A stretch of DNA of 64,000 nt from Golubevia sp. BC0850 (GCA_012976225.1 JAAVVG010000018.1:434001-498000), one strand, 5' to 3'; counted from the first letter of the stretch, positions 35,936-49,300 are shown. The notes: generated by a model not told the origin, from the sequence alone. Numbers and translations are program-made.

Positions 35936-36533
35936 CCCCAGCAGCCCTCTTCTCTTTTCTTCCTCCTGATTTTCCAAGACCTCTGTTTCTTTCAGACTTG
36001 GTCTCTACACTGTTAGCCTGGAGAGGTAGCATCTCTCAGATTGAAGCTGTTCTGACCCTTACTTCGCAAGTCAACTATTTTCTCTCGCTAACTTTCTTTA
36101 TTTCTTTCCTTTCGCTCTCTAGTTCTCTTTCATCCCTGATCCTCTCAGATTTGACAGGAATCTATCAACTTTAGTTCTTCGCGTGCCATTCTATTTGAAA
36201 GAGTTCCTTTCAGAAGATTGAATCTAACGCTCCCTCTTCAAGCTTTCAACTACTTCTCTCTTTTACTAAAGCCTTCAAGTGGCAAGGTTAATTTTCTCTT
36301 CCCTCCTTGACTCTCTTGAAATTTGGTCCTCCTAATCTCCTACATTTCAACACTCCACCTCACTTTCACTGGTTGGTTTAGAACTTCTTTCTATGCCTTT
36401 GTTTCTATGTCCTAGACTTACTGTTCTCACGAGGTTGAAACTCGACAAACCTTTCTCTGAAATGCGACCTCTCTTGGATGATTTCAGTTACTTTTTGCCC
36501 ATTTCCAACCACCAACATCTTCTTCAAGCTCAC
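34754..36533 (+). pseudogene. F-box protein gene, copy B (broken)
   Basis: Identical to copy A through 35904, including the stops at 34817-34819 and after 35575. After the GTAAGT donor the next exon (from about 35997, DLVSTLLAWRGSISQIEAVL) is diverged from copy A. Further downstream are LRR-like coding fragments: LVLRVPFYLKEFL near 36180 and TRLKLDKPFSEMRPLLDDFS near 36430-36490, ending in a stop near 36533. The family therefore seems to have been a multi-exon F-box/LRR protein of about 450 aa or more. Confidence 0.72.
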
Positions 36534-36996
36534 GATTGACCTCTGACCGAGCCAACTGGAATCATCATCTTCATTCAAAAAGTCAAGATCCGAATCTGCA
36601 AGCCTTGATCGAGTTAAGATTCAATTTGAAGTCATCTTTCTTTGTGACGTCACAAATACAGAAAGGCAACTAACTTCCTCTGAAGCAGGAACCTTCAAAC
36701 ACGAGTCGAACGAGAGACTCTTCTAGAATCAGCAGGGAACATCAGACTGAGAAAGAAGAACATGAACGAGCTAAAAGAATTTCGGAGATAAAAGAATTTG
36801 AAGTCTACATTGAATTTGGAGGTTCTTTCTTTAAGGTTCCTTAACCTTCATCTCTCCAGATTTAAATTGCCTTGCCCACTGATATATTTCAGAGAAGAAT
36901 CAAAAAGAATAGAGTAAAGTCCGAAGGGAAATGCGAAAACGAAAATCAATGATGAGGAATAAGAGAGAGAAACGTAGAGAAATCAAAAACCAATCA
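36534..36996. other. Intergenic
   Basis: AT-rich flank between convergent genes; a minor open stretch shows no domain. Nothing else seen. Confidence 0.4.
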
Positions 36997-38046
36997 TCAG
37001 CTATTCTGCGAATTTAACATTCCTTTTTACTTTCTTGATATACGGTCTACTCCTACTTGAAAAGTAATTCAGGAGTCTCACTCACCATCATGGAAGGAAT
37101 TTCACGAGTTGGTGGATTATGTCTCCACTGATGAAATAGGAATCAAAAGGAAAGGAGGAGAGCAAGTTTGGATCAATCTCTCGTTTTGACATCTTTCGAG
37201 CTCTCTCCATCTCTGTCCTAAACTCGATTTCAAGGCGAGATGAATCAACCAAAACCCTCATGAAGGAGGATTTGGATCAACCCAAAGAGCTCTGGTCCTG
37301 GTCTAAAAGTCTTTGAATCACTCCGGCTGATCACGTCCTGCTCCTGATCCAATCTCTTCGATCTCACTCATTGGTACTTTTTTGAATTTGTTTCAATGAG
37401 CTCAAAACCTCAAGGAGCCTCCTACTTTCTACTAACCTCTTTCTCAGCACTATAAGTCCAAACTCCATAACTAGCCACTGCGATTCCAACTGTGCAAATC
37501 ACTGTATTCGTCACCCAATTTGATGGGCTGAATTGCATATCGATAGTCATTTTGACAGAAGGGATTTGAAAGGTCGGTTTGATAAGAGAGGAAGAGAAGA
37601 GATTTGAGGAAGGGTTTCACGATTGAGAGGAGCATTTGAGTTTCAAGAGAAGGTTCGATTGCGGTTTTGATGATTTGAGGATATTGAGAGATTCAGTTAT
37701 AGAATAGAATACAGAAGGAAAGGGAAATGAGATAGAGGAGGATTAAGTCAAGGAAGAGATAGAGAGAGAGATCTGCTTGCTGCGATGCTAGCCCTCGACT
37801 TACCGAGTCCACCAACCACCAGATGGAGACCAAACTTCTTTTGGATAGGGATAACGTGGTCCAGCTCCCTGAAAGATAGGAGACGAAAGTCATTAGAAAA
37901 GGAGAGAAGAGGAGGGTTGAATTGGAAGTGAACACCAGAATCGAATCGGGTTTCTTGGGAAGTTATAGGTGATGGATGGTTGAGGCTGCGGTGAATGAAA
38001 CTGTTGTTGCACATAGCGACTTTTGCTTGCAAGATGAACCTACCAT
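36997..38046 (-). CDS. 69-aa single-pass membrane protein, probably mitochondrial
   Basis: A gene hidden by its small exons. Five pieces (38046-38044, 37868-37804, 37527-37437, 37127-37086, 37005-36997) total 210 nt and join in clean frame. After the start Met one reads GAGPRYPYPKEVWSPSGGWW, then PSNWVTNTVICTVGIAVASY (membrane segment), SAEKEWRHNPPTREIP and SMMNS. The aromatic, Pro/Gly-rich start followed by one helix and a basic tail looks like an accessory subunit or assembly factor of a respiratory complex; I recall similar fungal small proteins but cannot name this one. The proposed start codon is followed at once by an intron, which is unusual; an upstream start in another exon remains possible. 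It is divergent from TAD1. Confidence 0.68.
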
Positions 38047-38215
38047 TATGATTCAGGTTTGAGAGATAGAGATAGATATGTTCAAGAGGAGGCTGGGTCT
38101 CACTAACTCACCGTCTGGATGAGCTAGGCGCAGCGCCTAAGGTTCGACATCTCTAAGTCGGTCCTCGCTCGTTTCTCGACATCTTTCCTTCTTCTTCCGT
38201 TTCCGTCGCACTTCA

Positions 38216-40743
38216 ATGAATCATGAGAATCAATCAATTGCGGAAGCCGTAGCAGAATCAGCTCTAAGTCAATACCAAGAGATCGTAAACAAGAACAAAG
38301 GTAGAGGTGTTAGTAGAAGCTCAAATGGAAAGTAAGTTGTCAAAGGATTCATTCGTTAAAAGTGTATGAGAGTCGCCTATTGGCAAGTTCAACAGCTCGA
38401 GTTCTCTAGATACACTCTCTTGATGAAGGAAACTAGAAGTAGTGATTCAAGAAGACGCCTGCCAAAGCTTCTCTCTTCTCTTTCGTTCCATCTACTAACC
38501 TTACTCTCTCAATCTTCATACCTTTCCCTCAACCCTTCTTCTCTCACTTGAACAAAAGATATGAGTACACGGTACTGTCATCGATAGTACTTTTAGTACC
38601 TCTATCCTACTTCGAAACTGGCACCTTCGATCCTCTCAATCTAGGTTCTGCCTCAGCTTCTACAATCGATCCCTCGAAATCTCCCTCTTATTCTAAAGAT
38701 CCAGACCTTTTTGATCATTCAGATCACAAATCTTTAGACTCAAACCAATACCACTATCTTCCTCTAGCCGTCTCAACCGGATTAAAAACTCAACCTTTCA
38801 ACAATCTTCTAACAAGTTCTGTAGCTTCTAAGATTTCGAAAGAACAGCCAATTTCAACTCAACAGAACCTTCAAGATCACGTCAAAAGTTCAGATAGAGC
38901 TGATCGATTCAGTCAAGGTGACATCCTTCATGATTCTCATTCAGAAGTTCTAACCAGAAGAGGGGTTAGAAAATGGCTCTGTGAAAGATTGAAAAAGGAG
39001 ATCCAAATCTATCCTGAGATTCTTTTAGGAGCAATGAATTCTCAAGGCGGAAGAAGATTGGGAGAGCAGGAAGAAGTTGAAAAGGTTTTGATAGAAGGTC
39101 TGCCTAGGATCTTTGAGCCCACAATCTTGAACGATACCAATGGAGAAACCAAAGACGAAGATCAAAGATTTAAGTTGAGAGATGGTATTAAGACTTGGTT
39201 CTATGTTTCTACTTTACCTTGTGAGTTATTTCTATCATCTTCCTTAGCGTTTTACAGCCAAAAGATGCTGGCTGGCTGTCTCTTCTTCATCTCTAATCAT
39301 TCTTGCGATACGCTTTCGACCAGGCGGAGATGCTTCAATGAAATTGATGAAGAGAGAGAAAGACTTAGAAGATCTAGGGACGAACTTTAGTTCTGAAGAT
39401 CAAGATCTGGGTGAAGCTGAAACTCAAACCTCGATCAAGGATTCAGAAAACGTTCTTCAGACCTTTGAAGAATGTGGAACTTTGAGAGGTAGAGAACAGA
39501 TGGATAAGCCCGGTAGATTGAGGACAAAGCCTGGTTAGTTAAAAGGCCTCAACTGCATGTCCTTTCAATCCACTTTGTCCAATTTTCTGATTCTTTCGAC
39601 TCTGTTCTTCCTTCTCTAGGTCGACCTGATTCTCCTCCCTCCCTCTCCCATTCATGCAGCGACAAACTTTCTTTCTGGTCTATTCTTGGTTTTCAAGGTT
39701 CTATACTTTCGAACTGGTTGTTGCCGATTAGAATTGATGGCTATGTTTTTGGAGATGGGGAAGTTGAGAGGGTGAGAAGGGTTGGCGTGGGTTTGGGAAT
39801 GAGGTCAGAAAACTTCAGAGAACAAATCTTAGAGGAATTGAGAAGAAGTTTATGGAGTAGATGGGAAGGTTGGTTGAAGTCTCAACAAGGCGAGTCAAAT
39901 TGTGGAAAGTAGAAAATTTTGAGTTGATTTTTGACGAGGGATCTTTGTCTTCTACGATCTTCACCTTCAGATTCAACTGCTTCACCTTCAAATGAAGAGC
40001 TCATTTCTCAACCCGATATCAAGCTCAACCATGTTTCAATCATTTCAGATTCCATCTCTCGATTCCTATCCTCCTTCAATTTTCCGACTCCACCTTCAAT
40101 CCATCTAACTTCTCAAGTTTTCTCAGGATCTTATTTCTCCGTTCTCTCGAAGATTTCATCTCGAGATCAAAATTCTCTGACATCCTTTTCTCCTCAAGAT
40201 CACGTCACTACCTCTACTCTTTCACTCTCCTACATTCACCCTTCAACGAATCAAGGTTTAATTGAGGGCTTAAAACAAGGAGCCTCTGCGAAACGTAAGA
40301 ATGGTGAAGCGTTGGATAGGAAGAGAAGAGCTGCGATTTGTAAATTGGAGTGGTTTGGAGAGGTTAGGGAATTGAGGTTGATGCTGAGAGAAGACAGCCA
40401 GATGGAAGAGGAAAATGAAACCTATTGGGAGATGAAAAGGAATGGAGGAAGAGGCGGCAAAGAATATAGAGAGGTTAAGACTTGGTTGAGAGGGGATTTG
40501 GAGGATGAAATTCAAGGAGACAATGTTGGAGATCAAGATGGGTTGACTTTAAAATCAAGATTGTTTGTCCAGGACTTCTTTCGAAAATTGAAGGGACAGG
40601 AAATTGGAATTGAAATGGTCAAAGGAGATCAGGGACCAAGGAGGGGCGAAGAAGAGGGAGAAAGGAAAGCACCTTTCGAGGGTTGGTTGATCTCTGGAAA
40701 AAGGTTTGAGAGCTTTGATGAGAGGGGTAGGATTGCGTTTTGA
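38216..40743 (+). CDS. TAD1: tRNA-specific adenosine deaminase 1 (TAD1/ADAT1)
   Basis: Zinc enzyme that deaminates adenosine 37 of tRNA-Ala to inosine. Five exons (38216-38331, 38559-39220, 39324-39533, 39620-39889, 39971-40743) sum to 2,031 nt, 676 aa. Family motifs: YEYTVLSSIVL near the start; the active-site block LHDSHSEVLTRRGVRKWL (about residue 163-180; His166 is a zinc ligand, Glu168 the proton shuttle); LPCGDASM (Cys260, zinc ligand) and HSCSDKLSFWSILGFQGS (Cys342, zinc ligand). The last exon carries the FSGSYFS-type C-terminal region. The protein is longer than yeast Tad1 (400 aa) owing to polar inserts between the zinc motifs. The last intron is GC-AG (AAG/GCGAGT). Confidence 0.93.
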
Positions 40744-41261
40744 TAGTTAGGAGGATGTTGAGGTGTTTCGTCGGGTCTGCTTCTGTTCCGGAGACGAGTC
40801 TATACAAGTACGATGCTGAATCTTGAATGTCAACCAAAGTCACTGAAACCGAAGACTCATTTTAGAACAGAAAGAGCGGCGTCCATCTTCACAGCCACCT
40901 TATAAGGTGGACTATATCGGAAAAGGAAAAGAGATGACTTTACTGCTCTGTGTCAAGATTCGAACGGATTGTTAGCGAGCGGACGAAAGAAGCTTGTACT
41001 CGAAAGGAAGCTCAGGAAAAAGATTGACGTGTCGTTTCTCGAAGTAAATGAAACTGTTTCAAAACATTATCCGAATCGACAGCTGTGGAAGACAAAGGAG
41101 AGAGCTGCAAGATAATTTGAACCACCTCTCTGAGCGCCAAAAGGAGCGCTCTAGATAGCTAGATCAACAGAACGAGGAGTGGGCCAGATGTCACAAAATT
41201 TGGTGACCGGAATATACAGAGTGAAGAACTCTAGCAACTTGAGTCAAAAGGGCATCGACTT
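40744..41261. other. Intergenic
   Basis: 3' flank of TAD1 and upstream DNA of a doubtful lysine-rich frame. No RNA gene or repeat recognised. Confidence 0.4.
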
Positions 41262-41554
41262 GATGAATCGGCAAGGTTTCGATTCGAGCGACGACGTTTA
41301 ATGAGCAGTTCGTGCTTACAACTCAAAGATTGATCGACGATAAGAGGAAAAAAAAAGATAAGGAACTCATTGAACAAAGAAGAGAATACCAGAGAATGAA
41401 GTCTAACAAGAAGATCAAAATCGAAGGAGGAGGTTTGGATTCGTCTTTGGTAGTTGATGCGGTTGATGAGATGGAAAGCCAAGATGTTGTGAGCAATAAT
41501 AGGAAGAGAAGAATGAAAGTTTACAAAAAACAAAGAGAATTCTTACAAGAATGA
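41262..41554 (+). pseudogene. Small lysine-rich frame with a break, or unresolved exon
   Basis: Coding-like sequence reads MNRQGFDSSDDV, then a TAA; in the next frame it continues as NEQFVLTTQRLIDDKRKKKD and KELIEQRREYQRMKSNKKIK, ending KVYKKQREFLQE before a stop. The two halves fit as one highly charged, helical, probably nuclear protein if the frame is shifted by one base around 41296. This could be a decayed gene, an assembly indel in a T run, or a missed intron. Family unknown. Confidence 0.35.
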
Positions 41555-41881
41555 TTCGAACTAAATGGAAATAGAGTTGGCTGAAAGAGAATCTGAACAT
41601 CGACTTTTGTAGTGTGTAGATTATGAATTTTTTTCAAATGAAAGCAAAGCCTGCTGAGTTATTAATTGCCAGTTCGAGACAATTTTTCCTGCTTTTCAGA
41701 GCTTAGTTGCCCCCTGCAAGTCTTGGGAGACCCGGAGAAGGAGGGGCGATGGTGAGTGGCGACCGCGAGAAGAGGGGAGATTCGCGCGTTCTGACAACCA
41801 ATTTCTCCGCGATCCACACCCTTGAGCCTAGAGGACCTGTTTGCACTTCCATCTTTTGACATACAGTTCCTACATCAAACC

Positions 41882-44800
41882 TCAAAAGACCCACCAGCTT
41901 CCACCACAACTGCACTTCCCTTCACTCTCCAACCAATTCCACCCCATCATCTTCTGTTCACCCATATTCGACTTCGATCCACATTTCAAGCAAGTTCTAA
42001 GCCTTGTTCCTCCCATCACCGATCTCTTCAGTTCCAATTTAGTCAACTTGTCTCTCATGACCTGTTCCTTGACTTCCATTTCGCCGCTTTCACCGCTTTT
42101 TGAAGATTGAAAGAGAACGTTTCCATCATCTAAGAGATCATCAGGAGATAAGAAGAGCGAGAGATGATCGACGATGATTCCAGAATCAGTAGAAGGAGTT
42201 GGAGAACTAGAGCTTGAATCTACCTCCTTTGAAGAGATGAGAGCTTGAGCTAGACGAATTGAAGTTGATCGAAGAGCTTGAGTAGTTGAGGAAATTGTGG
42301 TTGGGGGATCTGAAATTTGAGCTTCGAAAATTTGGAAACAAAGAGTAGCCCACCAAGGCTCTGATGCGAAAAGAGAGGGAAAAAGCAATCGACAGAATGA
42401 TACGAGGAAAGTCAGTAGCAAATCCAGTGCGAAGTGGAGGAGAAGAAAACGGCCCGAGAAACTCACCTTCGCCAGTAGAAGTCCCCATTCCGAGAGCTCC
42501 ATTCTTCCCAAGTCTTTCCACCAATTTATCCAAATCGACCGAAGATCTACCCAAGATCTCTTCCATCGAGTCTTTCGCCAATTTCAACTGTTGAGACACA
42601 GCCAAAGAAAGTCTGCCATTATCTTGATTTGAATGCGGCGTTGACGATCCATTTCCGAGTTGAGAGAAACCATTTGTGTCCATATTACCACTGTTGTTGA
42701 ATCCGGGTCTGGTGCTCATCAGATACATAACCTCTTCTTTCCTCTTCCGACTAATCCTCTCGACATAGCCTTTCTTGAAATCTAAGTCACTCTGAATCTT
42801 GAGTAGCCAATCTCTAAAGAGCGAGTAAGACTTCAAAGTTCGTAACAGAATCGATCTTGCGTAAGGATTCGAGAACAGGAAGAGATTGTTGATCGAACTA
42901 GAGGGTTCTTGACTACTGAGTAGGAATTTGGACCAGTCAAACTCTTCTCCTGAAGGTCCTGAAGCTACCACTAACAAATTTGAGCTCTTAGCTATCGAAT
43001 CCGATAATTCCATAAGCCAAGAAAGTTGAGAAAGTAGTGGCCAGATTGCTTCTATCTGGAAAGAGATCGAGTTAATGAAATCGAAAGATGAACTTGCTCC
43101 TTGTTTTGGTCTTGCGATGCTTTGGAGTGATACTTTGAAGAGTTCCATACAAGTAGCAATGTCAAAAATCGATTGGAAAGGATTCAAGACCGTCTTCCTG
43201 TCAGGTTGAGATGAGAGAGAGGATTGAGAATTGGCTGTTGACGTCTTGTTTTGGTCACTGAAAGCTTCAAAAAGCCTTGCTTGAAGTTTCAAGATTTGAA
43301 TCAAATTCTTAGGATCTTTTGATGCTGATTCTGTAGAGGTACCGTTCTGATTATCCAAAGAAGCTAAATCCGAAACGACTTCTCGTAAAATAGTCCCCAC
43401 CATCTCTCTGACTTCAGTGAGTGTTTTCCCATTGATTTGAAAAGATTTGATGACGTCTGAAGGATCGGTCCTTGATAGGACTGAAAGAGCGAGAGACTTC
43501 GAAGTGAGCGTCGTGGAAGAAGAAGGTGAGGCAACTTCGTTGATTGGAAGCTTTAAGAAGATGATTCCTCCAATCTCATTAATTTCAGGAGAAATAGAGA
43601 GACAAACCGCCAGATTTCCATTCGGAGAGATGATCAATTCTGGAGCCGAGAGGAGGAAAGGTGGCCCCAGGTCAGAAAGATTCTAGCAAAACTCGAGAGA
43701 GTTACAATCCGAACTTACGAGATCGGTTCCTGGCTTGAATCGGAATCCTGAGGTCGTCATTCTCGGATTTGATCTCATTCAAGTTGCTGGTGGTTGTAGT
43801 AGAATAGAAGCAAAAGAGGGAAGTTCAGACTTAGTTCCAAGAGCCCGAAACGATCTCTCCCAGCCCAGTTGTTACCCATCAAACTCACCAATCCAATCTC
43901 AACCATTCCTCTTTTCCCTCCTCCTTTCCAACAATCAACAAAATCTCTCCCTTCCTCCTCAAACCTCCAGAAACCTGATTCAAGTTCACACTGTTATCAG
44001 AGACAAGATCCTTAATCACCTGCTTCTTCAGTATTTTCGTCTTGATAATTTTTGAAACCTGGAGTTCGATTCAATTAGAGAAGAGAAATGATCAACGTTT
44101 CCGAATCACTGATTCTTTTCGACAAACCGGTTATTCCTACATTCTTCATACTCACCCAATCAACTCTCCCCCTCTCTCCCTTCCCTCTCAATTCCAACCC
44201 ACCTCTACCCCTACCAAAAGCCTTGGAAAGTTCATTCTTTTCAGCAAAGACCCTCCAAATCTTGATCATTGATGCTTCTTCTCCTGCCATTCCCAAACCA
44301 AAAGTAGCTAACAAAGTCAAACCACCAATTCCTGTCACTTTCTTCTCCCCTTCAAGATTCACAAAACAAAGTTTCTCAAGTTCCGAGCCTAAATTAAGTT
44401 TCTCGTCTTCATCTTGAGAAGAAGATGAAGGAGATGAACCCCCTTGACAAGGATCTAAATAAATGGGTTCTAGATTTCTGACGATGATTGAAGAATTGGA
44501 GTTGTCTTGGTAGGGAGAAGTTGAGATTGAGTTTGAAACTGAATTTAGATTCAAGGTTGAGGTAGAAGATTTAGAAGATAGAGAAAAGGAAATGGACAAT
44601 TCCGTAAAGTCGAATTTCAATTCCGAAGGATTTGAATCATAAGAATCCGAAGAAGAAGAAGAACCGTTGGAAGTTGAAGATATCGGTTTGGATTGATGAG
44701 CTAGCAGGATTTTGTTTTCTGATTTTGGATTGATTGAGAGTGGATAGTAGCATGGGGGGGGGCAGAAAGAGAAATAAGATCAGCGAAATCTTTGAAATCT

Positions 44801-46233
44801 CAACCCTGTTAAAGGTATTGGTCGAAGGTTTCGTTTTGTTACTCACGATCAGGAACTAAACCAACAGCCAAAACCTCTAACCTTCTCCTAATCCTTCCCT
44901 TCCCACTCTTACTCTTACTCTGATTTCCATCACTAAGGATTTCATCCACTTCCATTCCCTCCTTCTTCTTACCCTTCTTCGAAGAAGGACTTGTCCCAGA
45001 AGCAGAAATCCCCGTAGAATTAGAAAGATCAACAAAATCCGAACTCCCAAAGATTGAAGATTTAAGAAGTTTGAATTTAGAAATCGAATTCGATCGAGTC
45101 AAGAGGAGTAATTCTCCTTCTTGACCGATGATTAGGAAAGTTAGGTCTTTGGAAGAAGAAGATGTTGATTGAGGTCCGTAGGAAGGGGATTTTTGGAAGG
45201 TTGAAGATGATGGGGAGGGAATTAGGGAGTACTGGAGAAGGGGCAAGAGGGAGGTAGTTGGGAGGGAAAGGGAGAGGGAAGAAAGAGGTTAGGAGAAGAG
45301 GCAAGGATCTGGAATGTAGGATGGACTTCCCGATTGCTTGATCAAATCGAAATGTTATCGATTGAAAGTGAATCAGGAATGACGAATGGATCTTAGGGAT
45401 CTCTAGAGCCTTTACTTGGTAGTCTTCGCTTCCTTATCAGTAAAAAGGCTCTACTCAATCATGATCCAGTGATCTGAACTCACCTTTCTGACCCCTCCTA
45501 ACCAAAAGATCTCTCTAATTCCTGATTCATTTTCCAACAAGATCGAATCTCTTTTGCCATTCTCCCCATTCCCATTCCCATCCTGTATCCCTTCTTTTTC
45601 CTTTCCCTTTCCCTTTCCATTTGCACTCGCCCCTTTTTCATCCTCAATATCTTCTGAGCTAGAATATCCTGCAGCCAAATCGATTTCCTGAATCAATCGC
45701 CAACGATTCATAGCTCTGACTCCATCTACCAGGTTTGACCAAATCAAGATACTTCCTTTCAACCCATACTGATTGTGATCCTTCGCTTGCTCGTTGAATG
45801 GAAAGTAAGCCAAGAGAGAATCCCCAGAAGGAGAGAATTGAAGAAATGAAGGTTGAGAATAAAGTTCAGGTCGAGTAGGTTGAAGATTGAAAGTTGAGGT
45901 GGCAGATGAGAAGGGGAAGAGTACAACGCAGGGAATTGAAGAGGAAGAGTTGAGGATTGCATTTGAAGGTTGTTTTAACAGATGTGATCTGGCTATTAAA
46001 CCGTTGGGAGACCAACTAGAAATGGAAGAAGGAGATGAAGAAGCAGATGAAGAGTGATAGCAGACAGAAGAAGTTGAAGCTGCTCGTTGAAGTACTTCAA
46101 ATCTGGCTGAAGCTGAAGCTGTCTCTTTCTCTGTTTCTGCTGGATTGATTGATAGTTTCCTTCTTTTAGTAGATGAACTCATCCCTTTTCCTGAAGTTGA
46201 AGGTGCGGTGGTCATGCATGAAGGGAGCCACAT
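41882..46233 (-). CDS. MED16: Mediator complex subunit 16 (MED16/SIN4), probable
   Basis: Tail-module subunit of Mediator, linking activators to RNA polymerase II. The gene has at least five exons: first 46233 or upstream to 45484, then about 45231-44847, 44718 to about 44090, about 43639-42467, and about 42360-41882. The N-terminal half is beta-propeller-like: SWSPNGLIARSHLL, FLQFSPSGDSLLAYFP, TFLIIGQEGELLLLTR, LIISPNGNLAVCLS. The middle helical part has IEAIWPLLSQLSWLMELSDS and ARSILLRTLKSYSLFRDWLL. The C-terminus is the family's small Cys cluster, LRTCLKCGSKS and KCSCGGSWWVF. The join near 43640-44090 is not resolved, and 46233 is only the first safe ATG; in-frame coding sequence extends about 35 residues further up. 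Its start region is divergent from CDC14 and close to it (about 160 bp). Confidence 0.75.
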
Positions 46234-46389
46234 GACTTTCTCTGGACATAACGCGCCAACACCAACATCTTGAAGAATCAGGTTAACGTTGTTCCTCAAA
46301 GCTCATCCATCTTCCATCTTCCATCTTCCACTTGACTCTTACCATCATCATCATCATCATCTTCAACCTTTGAGTAAGTAAAGGAAAGG

Positions 46390-49300
46390 ATGGTCACTTC
46401 ATCCTCTGGCTCATCTCACCATTCAAATTCTTCAAGAGGCACAGCTACTCCGACTTCTTCTTTCCCAACACATAACTTAGTCCCAGGTCCAGATGATTCT
46501 GATATATTGGATGAATTCGATGACGAAGAAGAAGAAGTTGAATCTCAGACGGATGAGTTAGCGTTGGAATTGGAAATGGATGCAGAAGTAGAAGTGGAAG
46601 CTCAAACCAAACAAGAGGAAGATGAAATGGATTTACTTAGTGCAAGTCTTCAGGCTCGAAAAGGTGCCACTAGAATCATCGGTGAGTACCGTCATAACAG
46701 TGAATAAAGATAAACAGTTAGGGAAGGAAGGGCATGCATTCAAGGTCTCTCATACACCTTCATCCATCCATCCTCCAAACACAGCTCCTCTGCCTTCCCA
46801 TTATCTAATGTCAATGTGTTCATCCTTATATTTCACCTATTTCGAAAACCTCCCAAATCCTGAGAGTTTAAATCATAACAATGGTAGAGGTTCAGTTTTA
46901 CTCTCTCAACCTTCATCATCCTCAACCATCCACCAGAACCAATCTCAATCAGCTCAAAAAGAAAGAGAGATCAAAAGAGAAATCCAAAAAGAAATCGAAT
47001 CAACCAATTATCATTGGTTTTGTATCGATGAGGAATTGGTTTACATGAGTTTCTTTGATGATTGGGGTCCGCTCAATGTTGCTATGTTTTATAGGTTTTG
47101 TATTTATATTCATCAGATTATAAATGTGAGTTCCCTTTTGGCTCCATCTAATTCTCAATTCCTATCTACTCTCTCCTGTCCCTTCTCTAGGTTCGAAAGT
47201 AGGAAGGTATACATCCCATCAGCCTCTAATCACCAGCACCCTCCTCTAACTATCTCCTCCTCCTCTTCCTCTTCAGAATGACTCTTCCTCTGCTTCATCT
47301 CAATCTTCCAGTTTCTCCAATCCTACTTCAAAGAAATTCATCCTTTACACTTCTTCAAATCCAAGGCAGAAAGCCAATGCCGCTTTGTTGGCTAGTTTGT
47401 ATTCCATGGTGATTGAGAAGATGTGCCCGGCTGATGCTTTTTGGCCGATTAGTGAGGTTAGTAGAAGGAGTGGGATCGGATCGAGGCATAACAAGGAGAG
47501 GAAGGTGGAGAAACTAGGACGGCTTGGGAGAGCGGGGAGGCTGAGGGAGAGGCTATTGAGGAAAAGTAGAGATGAGAGCTGAATGATGAGGAAGTCTTGC
47601 GAAGTAGCAGCTATGAGACTCGCAGCCTCTAGGTAGCCTTTCAATCAATACCTCAGCTTGTAAGCAGTAAGAGAGGAGACTGCTCCGTCCTTCAAATCTC
47701 TGACTGATCCCCTCTTCCCTACCCTGCCCACAGCTAGAATTCCAACCCTTCAGAGACGCAGGTTACGGTCGACCAGATTTCTCTCTCACAATCTTGGATC
47801 TCCTCTATGGTGTTTCGAAAGCCATTTCTTTCGGTCTTTTGAATCTTGGAACTTTCGATCTCACAGCTTATGAACATTATGAAATGGTTCAAAATGGGGA
47901 TTGGAATTGGATTGCGGATGGCTTTTTGGCTTTCGCTAGTCCTAATGATAGAGATTATGTCAATGAGTTGAAAAACAATGGAGGGAAGGAATTGGAAGCA
48001 AAGGGAAATGGAAAGGGAAAAAGAGGAAGAACGGTTCCTAAAAGTATTCAGAAAACTATTGAATACTTTAAATCTAACCAGGTTAAATTGGTTGTGAGAT
48101 TGAACAATCCACTTTATGATAAGAGGTGTTTTGAAGATGAAGGGATCAGACATTTGGTGAGACTCGAAAGAGAGGAAGAGAAGATGAAAGTAGTGGCCAG
48201 CGCTTCAAGTTCGAATGTTATTGACCATGCCTTTTTCCAATTCTTCCCTTTCTCAGGACATGTATTTCGATGACGGATCGAACCCTTCAACTCAAATCCT
48301 CAAATCTTTCATCGCAACAGCGGATCCAATCATCGCTTCCGGAGGAAGGATCGCAGTCCATTGCAAAGCTGGTCTAGGCCGTACAGGAGTCTTGATCGGA
48401 GCTTACTTGATCTGGAAGTATTCTTTCACACCTTCAGAGATCATTGGATTTATGAGATTCATGAGACCTGGATGTGTAGTTGGACCTCAACAACATTTCA
48501 TGTACGAAAATGGAGCAGAATGGATCAGATGGAATCAAGAAGAGAAGACTAAGAAAAGAGTTAGAGAAGAAATGAAGAAAGAATTAGAAGTTGAGAAGAA
48601 AGAAATGAAGAAACAATTCTCGAAAGAATTGGAAGAGGAAAAGAAGAAAGTTAGAAATTCTAACGAAGTAGAAGTTGAGGGAAAGAAAGGAATTAAAAGA
48701 AGATCTGAAGAGGAATCTCAAGAAGCTGAAGAAAGTGAATCTCAGGCAAGTAGAATTACTCCTTCTACTCCTCCTTCTGCTAAGAGATTTGCTGCTGAAA
48801 GTTCGGATACTACCACTCCTTTGGCTAATAATGTTCCTACTTATAAACCAACTCCTATCGTTGGTCAACCTAGGAAAAGTCCAAGTCCTGAAAGGAAGAG
48901 ACCTGCTAGTTCAAATAAAGTTCCAAAAACTGTTGCTAGAATGCAGTATTCAACTTCAAGTTCAAGGAATGGTGGTGGATTTGGTAGAACTCCAAGTGGC
49001 AACTTTATCGACGGATTGAATACTAATGGAAGTATCGCGGAATTAAACGAATCTTCAACTTTGACGACATCTCCATCCAAAGTGCTAGGATCTTCAAAAA
49101 CTAATCTGTTAATGGCAAAAGATGGATCTTTAGTTAACGAAGTCGAGACTTCTTTAGATGATACCAACACTCTTTCCAAACCAACTTCGACTCTGGTTAC
49201 CAACTCTCAAATCAGAGATGAAGGCAACACTACTCCAACTCCATCAACTACCGTTCACAGAGTCAGAGGAACTGGACATGAAAGGACTAGATCTGAAATC

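Noticed and set aside
38216-40743. PIG-S-like GPI transamidase subunit
   Set aside because: First impression from a hydrophobic start and polar body; the HSE, CGDAS and SCSDK zinc motifs show TAD1/ADAT1 instead.
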